Assembly: GCA_007922305.1 (NCBI GenBank)
Contig: ML677481.1
Location: 124,001 to 188,000, forward strand
Source of the DNA: Dermatemys mawii
Taxonomy: Eukaryota > Chordata > Testudines > Dermatemydidae
Length of the DNA stretch: 64,000 bases
Reading direction: 5' to 3'
In this document: piece after piece, positions 57,720-64,000 of the stretch
Layout: each line of letters opens with the position of its first letter
How positions within the stretch are numbered: the first letter of the stretch is position 1
Notes under the pieces: generated by a model
Told to the model about the DNA's origin: nothing
Seen by the model: the letters and a program-made list of their open reading frames with translations, nothing else
Database searches by the model: none
Position numbers and translations under genes: made by a program

Positions 57720-58660
57720 TTAAGATGTTTGTTAAGAACCACAGCTGTTCAGGCGCTGTCCTTGTGAATTTCACTTTCAATCCAATTGCTACTTAAAGTA
57801 TTTAAACTTGCACTATTTCAACAATGTAACTTCTGCTCACTGGTTGCCATTTTGTATTAACTATTGTCCATTGTCTGCCATTTCTTACACTTGTCCATAT
57901 TGTAACCCAAACTCCATTTTAACTTGTCTTAAACTCCATTTTAAAATGTTCACTCCATTTTGTAAACCCTGCTGTAAAAGTTGTTCTGCAAAACCCTGAT
58001 GTAATCTGATTAGTTTAGATGTGTGAATGAGGTATGCATGGATGATGGAATCAACCTCCAGCCCGTCCTGATGAAAAAGTGTGAACACCAATGGCTGAAG
58101 ATGCAGACAACAGCCCTAACAAAGTAAGAGGAGTCCACCCTAAAGAGAAAAGAACAAAGGTCCAATTGAAGGAACATCAAAGCCAGGTCCCAGGCTGAAA
58201 GTCACGTCTGCAATTGACGGGTGATCAATACAGATCCCAGAGGCAGCATGACACAGCAAGACCTAGAGATGTTGGATTCAAACTAAAAGCCTATAAAAAG
58301 GATGGGTGAAATGGGAGACTTTGGGTAACGTTCTGCTGCCAACATCAAGGGGTATCGGTGCGCGCCCGACAGAGACCCAACCCTTCCTTGTGCCCGGCTC
58401 TCTCGGCCAGTTAGCCGCCACAAGCTACGATCCCAAGCTGCGAACCCAAGCCACGGACTCAAGCTACGTTCAGGACAGGTAACTATACAGCAGCTGCAGA
58501 ACATCTAGTGTGTGTATGTGTGTGTGGTGTGGTGTGTGTATACATAGGTATTGGATATTAGCTATTGGTTATGAATCAAATTGTGTTATAATAAACGTGA
58601 CATTCTTGTCTTGTCCCCTGAAAAGATCCTGTGTAGTTTTATCTGTATAACACCACCCTT
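57720..58660 (+). repeat. Probable solo LTR of an endogenous retroelement
   Basis: Non-coding block with repeated aactccattttaa, a TATA-like cctataaaaaggatgggtg at about 58288, a GC-rich ttgtgcccggctctctcggc about 100 bp later, and ataataaacgtg (polyadenylation-like) at about 58590. This order fits U3-R-U5 of an LTR. Neither TG..CA ends nor a flanking duplication were pinned down, and no gag/pol/env frame is present. It forms part of the DNA separating the two halves of the gene E SPRY exon. Confidence 0.45.
58504..58552 (+). repeat. (TG)n-rich tract
   Basis: Imperfect TG run (gtgtgtgtatgtgtgtgtgg) within the LTR-like block. Confidence 0.8.
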
Positions 58661-59479
58661 ATCTAAAATACACATTTTAATTTTTATTTCTATAGTACAA
58701 AAAACTTGCTTCCAAAGTCTTCCTGTCCTTTCTGTCCATCCCTTTCTCCCTTCACCAGCCTGTTGAAGAAAGCCCTTAAAGGGACAACATCCCTTTCCTT
58801 CCAGATAGCTGGACAAATGAGTTTCCCTTTCTTTACTTCTGACTATTTGATGAACTAGTTTTAAGAGAACCTCCAGCAAAATCAGTTCCTTAGTAAGGTA
58901 CAAAATCCGTTGTTATGCCTAAAATCATTGGAAACATATTTTTTTAAAGTTGGTGAAATTTCATAAACGTATATATATTGTTATGAAGATCACACAAAGG
59001 TAAATTAGTGCTCCCTTTTTCTAAAAGCAATGGACATTGTTATGAACACATTAAACCTCTGTGACTGATTAATTTAAATGTGTTTGTTTCAGTGCGTTAA
59101 ATAGGTAGCAATCTGGAATGATTACTTTATGAGGGTTTAAGAGTACGTTTAAAATGTAAACTCAGCTTAGAAATACTGCTTAAGAAAATGTAAACCAGAG
59201 GAGAACTGCATCATGTATTCCATAATATTTAATGTTATATTCAGCAGGACAGCTGCCTCGCCCTTACTACAAAGTTTTTGCAAATAAATGTCTGACAAAC
59301 CTCAGGGCATATCAAAATACCTGTGACTGACATTTTTTATTCCCAAGTTTAATGCTTTTAATTAGGTACCTTCTGCATCTCCAGTCTTGGGGCATGCAGT
59401 GGAAAACATGCTCCATTTTCTTTAGAAAGAAATTGCAGAAGAGGTTTTTGATTTTTTTTTTCAAATGTCATTTGCATCA
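58661..59479. other. AT-rich DNA without recognised genes
   Basis: No exon, RNA gene or well-bounded repeat is seen between the LTR-like block and the hAT MITE at 59488. Confidence 0.4.
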
Positions 59480-59487
59480 TTTGGGTT

Positions 59488-59610
59488 TAGGGTGACCAGA
59501 CAGCAAGTGTGAAAAATCGGGACGGGGGTGGGGAGTAAAAGGAGCCTATATAAGAAAAATTTCTAAATATCGGGACTGTCCCTATAAAATTGGGACATCT
59601 GGCCACTCTT
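59488..59610. mobile_element. hAT MITE, TAGGGTGACC family, with perfect 8-bp target duplication
   Basis: Starts tagggtgaccagacagcaag and ends gggacatctggccactctt. tttgggtt flanks at 59480-59487 and 59611-59618 are identical. The right terminus has several substitutions. Confidence 0.88.
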
Positions 59611-59922
59611 TTTGGGTTCATGGATTTAGCAGGAGGGAAGAGAGGAGGAAGACAGTGGAGAGAGGGCAGGGCCCGGGTGGAGTGGGGTGGGGTCTGGGGT
59701 GGGGTAGGAGTGGAGTATGGGCGGGGCCACAGGCAGAAGAGGTGGGCTGGGGAGCTAGTCTCCCCAACTGGCAGCTTCACCCACCGCCCATGACAACAGG
59801 TAAGAGCAGGTCGGCTCCCACACACCCAGCGTGCGCTGCAGTCTCCTTAGGCAGGGGCCGTATTCACAGAGCCGAATGCACCGAATACTGTGTAGGGCCC
59901 CATAAATCCTAACAGAGGTCCT

Positions 59923-60492
59923 GATGGCAGCATCTCCCCGACAATCCTGAGAGATTTGGCATTTAGTTCTGCATGCTGGCCTGTGAAGGGTTCATGTCAG
60001 GGAGACATTGCTGGGAGTTGGAGGTGGGGGAGGGTGATTCTGGTCTGTGGGGGTGACCAGAGAGTCTGTGAGTAGAAAGGGATGGATCTGCTTTAACCCT
60101 GAGGAGGGGTTCTGGGTTGTGGAGCAGCAGCATGGGGGTCAATATCACGCTTTCACTTTCCCTAAGACCACAGTGTCACTGGGCTGGGTCCCCAGCAGGT
60201 AGGGTGACCAGATGTCCCCATTTTATAGGGACAGTCCAGATTTTTGGGTCTTTCTCTTATGTGGGCTCCTATTACCCCCCACCTCATGTCCCAATTTTTC
60301 ACATTTGCTGTCTGGTCACCCTACCAGCAGGGTCTGAGTTTGTCTGGACTATGACCAGGGACAGGTGGCATTTTTCTATGCTGGCAAGTCCCCCTGATCT
60401 TCACTTTCCCCCCAGCCTCTTTTAAGGGAGAGAGAATCCACCCTTGGCTCAGTGACTGGGCCAGTGAAACCCAGTTGAGACTCTGTTCCTGA
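59923..60492 (+). pseudogene. PRY-SPRY exon remainder, displaced 3' part of gene E last exon
   Basis: Homology starts at gatggcagcatctccccgac, which continues the paralog text after the point where gene E exon 7 breaks off. It then covers the SPRY: ggagacattgctgggagttgg, gaccagagagtctgtgag, gactatgaccagggacaggt, ggcatttttctatgctgg, and the terminal gactctgttcctga. The frame is broken by TAG just after the RFGI codons and by indels (ggtgattctggtctgtgggg). A hAT MITE (60200-60323) is inserted within it. It is a dead remnant. Together with 56463-56560 it makes about one whole PRY-SPRY exon. Confidence 0.8.
60200..60323. mobile_element. hAT MITE, TAGGGTGACC family, inserted in the SPRY remnant
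   Basis: Exact ends tagggtgaccaga and tctggtcaccct-a, 124 bp, flanked by ccagcagg at 60192-60199 and 60324-60331. Confidence 0.95.
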
Positions 60493-61445
60493 TACACAAG
60501 GTTAACAGTCCCCCTGCAGGCCATGAAATGGGCTTCTCTAGCCTCTTGTGTTTTATTGTTTCCATGGTCACTGGCTGCTGCAGGCATTTTTGTTTCTTCA
60601 CCAAGAGGTTTCTTTATCCTCACAGATGTAAAGATGCTGAAGTTTTTGTGGCTCACGATGGATCCTCTTGTCACTCCTGTTGGGTAAAATACAGCAATAA
60701 ACCTAAGAACTACTTGATAAACTGGTGCGGGATTTGTTTGCCTTTTCCTGACCTGCTCAGTGGGATTAAGGTGAGTTATATGCCATTGGAATTGCAAGAA
60801 AAGCAACCCCTCTGGAATTGCAACAACAATAATGATCATGTCTCTGCTAGGCCATTTTCAGGTGCTTTTACCCCATGTCTGTTGGATCCAAATATCCCAG
60901 CCTGGGCACATCAAGCATTCAGACAAACAGTGACATGTAGCTAGTTACTGGTCCAAACTTTTCAGTGACCAGGGTCACATGTGTAATTGTGTGACACCTC
61001 TACTGGCTGTGTTCAGAAACAAAAAGGCATCATCGTCTGTGTGACGTCACCTTGCACGTACAGTGTGTGCAAGGTTATGCTGTGCTGAGGATGACATTTT
61101 ACTCCACAAAATGGTGTCCAGAACCTGTTAGTACTGTGTTTTTGAGATTATGACCTCGTTCATATGGTGTATGAGAGGTCGCACTGTGCAGAGACACCAT
61201 TTTGTAGAGCTGGTCTGTTGCAGAGAGGGATACGTTTGGGGATTAGACAGAATGGCTCATGAATCCGGCCCATGGTCCCGCGTGTAAATCTGGCAAACAC
61301 GCAGATGTCAAAGTTACTAATGGGGATCTAAAGTGGGAATTTCAGCCCTGAAATCACAAGCCCCGACCCCTTGCCTTAAAGCAGTGACTCCCTTGAGCTA
61401 GCATCGGTGGGAGCCAAATTTAAATGAAGACACTTCCACTGCGTG
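60493..61445. other. Spacer between two SPRY remnants, no gene recognised
   Basis: Mixed AT/GC DNA with no exon or well-bounded element that I can support. A 138-codon open frame (60528-60944) has no recognisable domain. Confidence 0.4.
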
Positions 61446-61832
61446 GACGCTGAGCCCCGTACGCTGGCTGTGAGGGCTTCACCTCGGGGAGATGTTACTG
61501 GGAGGTGGTGGTGAGGGATGGGCGATTATTGGGCTAGGGGGGCTGGCCAGAGAGTTTGCGAGGAAAAAGGGACAGATCAGGTTTAACCTTGTACAGGGGA
61601 TCTGGGCTGTGCAAGGTTAAGTATTTTGCTCTCACCTCCCCCGAGACCCTGCAGGTTCCCTCAGCAGGAACCCCGGTAACATCCCGTTTTTCTGAACTAC
61701 GAGGGGAGGCAGGTGGCATTTTATGATGCTTATAGTGAGGCTTCAATCCACTCTTTGTCCCTGGCCTCTTTTGCTGGGGAGAGAATCCACCCTTGGCTCC
61801 AGGTGGGGCCAGGATCCCAGCTCAGATTGTAG
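61446..61832 (+). pseudogene. Second PRY-SPRY exon fragment (TRIM)
   Basis: Matches SPRY text from ctggctgtgagggcttcacc (LACEGFTSG-type) through gatgttactgggaggtggtg, ggccagagagtttgcgagga, ctgaactacgaggggaggca, ggcattttatgatgctta and tttgctggggagagaatcca to cagctcagattgtag. The PRY start is absent and frameshifts occur (gggctaggggggctggcc). It is a leftover of another TRIM copy between E and F, or a duplicate of the E exon. Confidence 0.8.
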
Positions 61833-63165
61833 GTGTGTCGGCATTGCTAGCTGCACTGGAACAAGTGCGGCCTAGCACAAACGGCTGCCTTGAGTTACTG
61901 CTGCGTGCTCTCTGCGATCACATTGACTGATAAGGTGGGGGCAAAGACGACCCCTGGCTGTCAATAGTGTGGGGACAGAGGGAGGGCAGCCGGCTTCAGC
62001 AGCGTTACTGAGCGTGCTCAGTTTGTGTGAGCACCTCCTCTTTCCCCCTCACCTCTTTCCTCTCCCTGCTTCTCCCCTCTCCCTGCGTGGGTCGGGAGGG
62101 ACTCGCCTGCAGAGCTGCGGCTAGGAGCTGCCTGGACACAGTAGATCTGATTGGACGCAGTCAGGTCCCCTTTTCGGCTGGACTTTCCGGTCGAAAACCA
62201 GACACCTGGTCACCCTACCTCGCAGTGTATTTGGGGAAACCATTTTGGTCCTTTAGGGTTCCGTGGCCAGAAGTGGAGTTGCACATAGAGAATTTCGCAG
62301 CAGGCCATTTCCAGCTGCACTCCTGTGGGGAGTCACAGATTCGCCACTGCCCCGTGAACCAAGAAGGTTGCAAAATCCTGACTTTAATGCCACTGTGATT
62401 TCAGCGGAGGGAGCCGTGTCCCAGGGACAAAACATACTGAAGGGCCATTTGCTGCTGTCATTCCAACAGGAGAACGTGGAGATCGATCTCCTCAGGAGAG
62501 CCTCGCAAGGAGAGGAACGAAGACACAAAACGCAGAGCTTAATTCTTATGCTGTTCCTCTCTGGTTGGGCTGTTTTTCTTTTTTCAGTGAGAGGCTACCA
62601 GCCACTGTGTAGCTCCAAGCAGATGAGAGATTCATTCTTCTTTTCCTTGGGTGTGACCATTTCCACAAGGAAGTCCCAGGAGCTGGAGGGAGGGGTGCAG
62701 GGGTCTGACGGGGCCAGAGAGAACTCTCCATTTCAGTGGGGTTTATGTCACAACCCGGTCACCAGTTCAGCTTCAAACTTATTTCTCCCATTGCAATAAG
62801 ATGCAGTTGCTGGAACGCTGTGTCCACTTCCAGGTCCTGGAGCTAGCAGCTTCCCCACCGCAACTGCATTTCCTCTTCCAGGTGCAGTTTCACCCATCCT
62901 CCTAGAGCAGTGGCTCAACCTTTCCAGACCACTGAACCCTTTTCAAGAGTCTAATTTGTCCCCCAAGTGTACTGCTAAGAAACTTACAGAATCAAATATA
63001 AAAACACTAGAGTCATATCCACACTATTACTGAAAAGTGCGGACGTTCTAATTTTTACAATATAATTATAAACTAAATCAATTGGAGTATAAAACACTGT
63101 GCTTATATTGCTGTGTATAGTCTACAGAGCAGTATAAACAAGTCACTGTATGAAATTTTAGTTTG
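61833..63165. other. Spacer upstream of gene F; no supported gene
   Basis: At about 62195-62217, accagacacctggtcaccct resembles the right end of a hAT-type repeat. A 178-codon open frame (62263-62799) has no recognisable domain and is not called. The tail at 62900-63100 is AT-rich. Confidence 0.4.
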
Positions 63166-63180
63166 CATTGACTTTGCTAG

Positions 63181-63619
63181 CATCAGAGGGGTAGCCACGT
63201 TAGTCTGGATCTGCAAAAGCGACAGAGAGTCTTGTAGCACCTTATAAGGTACGTCCTCACTACTGCAGGCAGCGGTCGATGTTTTAGCGATCGATTTATC
63301 GCATCTTGTGAGGACGCGATAAATCGATCGCCAGCGCTGGACCCGTCGACTCCGGAACTCCAGCTCCCCCGGAGGAGTAAGCCGGAATCGACGGGGGAGC
63401 GCGCCGCCGACTGCCCTCGCCATGAGGACGGGAGGTAAGTCGGCTGCAGATACGCCAACTTCAGCTACGTGATTCACGTAGCTGAAGTTGTGTATCTGCA
63501 GTCGATCCCCCGCCCTAGTGAAGACCAGCCCTTAGACTAACAGAGACGTTTGGGATCATAAGCTTTCATGGGCTCCCAGACATCTGTTAGTCTATAAGGT
63601 GCTACACGACTCTTTGTCA
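63181..63619. mobile_element. Penelope-tail fold-back element with ~14-bp target duplication, hosting a Harbinger MITE
   Basis: Starts atcagaggggtagccacgtt and has inverted tail arms: gacagagagtcttgtagcac at 63220 and gtgctacacgactctttgtc at 63600. attgactttgctag (possibly with a preceding c) flanks it at 63167-63180 and 63621-63634. A Harbinger MITE sits at 63250-63534. The same architecture as 10968-11445. Confidence 0.85.
63250..63534. mobile_element. PIF/Harbinger-like MITE with gcgatcgat hairpin, nested
   Basis: Starts ggtacgtcctcactac and ends ctagtgaagaccagccc. The interior includes tagcgatcgatttatcgcat, gaggacgcgataaatcgatc and the hairpin acttcagctacgtgattcac + gtagctgaagt. TTA/TAA bases adjoin both ends. 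The insertion splits a Penelope tail at cacctta/gactaaca. Confidence 0.85.
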
Positions 63620-63857
63620 CATTGACTTTGCTAGTGCTTTTTATGTAGCCTGCTGTAAAACTGGGCAACTATCTAGATGAGTTGATGTACCCCCGGAAGA
63701 CCTCTGAGTACCCCCAGGGGTACACGTATCCTTGGCTGAGAACCACTGGTCTAAAGTACCCCAGAGATGTCCACCAGCACAATTTGCACAGCTCCCAGCA
63801 CAGCCAGGGTTACCAGAGCAGAGTTCCCAGGGCCTGGGATGCTCAGATATCACTCAG

Positions 63858-63917
63858 CCAATCAGAGGGATCCAGGAAATGAAACCAGCAGCTGGGCTGT
63901 ACCAGGAAAGTGAAAGT
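63858..63917 (+). promoter_or_regulatory. Gene F promoter: CCAAT box (63858-63862) and ISRE (63906-63917)
   Basis: ctcagccaatcag holds a CCAAT box and GAAAGTGAAAGT at 63906-63917 matches GAAANNGAAA exactly, ending 30 bp before the ATG. A further ggaaatgaaacc lies about 20 bp upstream of it (near 63876) and may be a second, weaker IRF site. Confidence 0.65.
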
Positions 63918-63947
63918 AACCTGGTCCCACACATCTGCAGCAGAACC

Positions 63948-64000
63948 ATGGCCGCTGTGCAGAAACTCCAGGATGAAGCCACTTGTTCCATCTGTCTGGA
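63948..64000 (+). CDS. TRIM gene F: start of RING exon (partial, runs off right edge)
   Basis: ATG at 63948 in ccATGg context opens MAAVQKLQDEATCSICL, the same start as genes C and E (first RING CxxC present). The gene continues beyond the window. The orientation and promoter (CCAAT plus ISRE) match gene E. Whether the gene is intact cannot be judged from 17 codons. Confidence 0.85.
   Translation, partial: MAAVQKLQDEATCSICL

Noticed and set aside
57720..58660. A complete endogenous retrovirus
   Set aside because: Only one LTR-like block is visible; no internal coding frames, primer-binding site or second LTR were found.
62263..62799. A 178-codon + frame with GHLLLSFQQENVEIDLLRRASQGEERR
   Set aside because: Looks protein-like in part but I cannot link it to a family, and no splice or promoter context supports it; a protein search would decide. 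A hit to a conserved family would revive it.

Overview
This is vertebrate nuclear DNA, most likely from a turtle or a close archosauromorph relative. The evidence is many CR1 LINE tails ending in the TTCTATGA-type 8-bp repeat, Penelope-like retroelements, dense non-autonomous PIF/Harbinger and hAT elements, and multi-exon genes with GT-AG introns. There is no bacterial gene organisation. The species call is inference from repeat style.

The window is a tandem cluster of TRIM-family (RING / B-box / coiled-coil / PRY-SPRY, RFP/TRIM39-like) E3 ubiquitin ligase genes in different states of preservation. All are on the + strand except the first. (A) Minus-strand 5' remnant, exons 1-2, 1620-2710, broken. 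(B) Exons 1-4, 3932-8500, broken: RING start missing, stops in exons 2 and 4. (C) Complete seven-exon gene, 9999-21234, 482 codons, no lesion seen. (D) Open gene, 27579-44821, with an intact RING and PRY-SPRY but a B-box that has lost most zinc ligands and no recognisable exon 2; predicted 441 aa. (E) 49629-56626: exons 1-6 intact, but the PRY-SPRY exon is split; its first part ends in a new stop (358 aa) and its remainder lies about 3.4 kb downstream as a dead fragment. A further dead PRY-SPRY fragment lies at 61446-61832. (F) 63948 to the window edge is the start of the next RING exon.

D, E and F share a perfect GAAANNGAAA interferon-stimulated response element 28-31 bp before the ATG. A, E and F also share an upstream CCAAT box. 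This suggests an interferon/IRF-responsive cluster that expanded together with its promoters.

Introns and spacers are mostly transposon DNA. The left edge has a Harbinger-type element carrying a Myb/SANT-like gene. A Penelope-like element with RT and GIY-YIG remnants sits 10-15 bp after the exon 1 donor of gene D. There are two Penelope-tail fold-back elements with 12-15 bp target duplications, about eight copies of a ~123-bp hAT MITE (several with perfect 8-bp duplications), several Harbinger MITEs, longer hAT elements, nested CR1s, a tRNA-headed/CR1-tailed SINE, a 31-bp minisatellite and several microsatellites. No prokaryotic defence system, CRISPR array or rRNA was seen.
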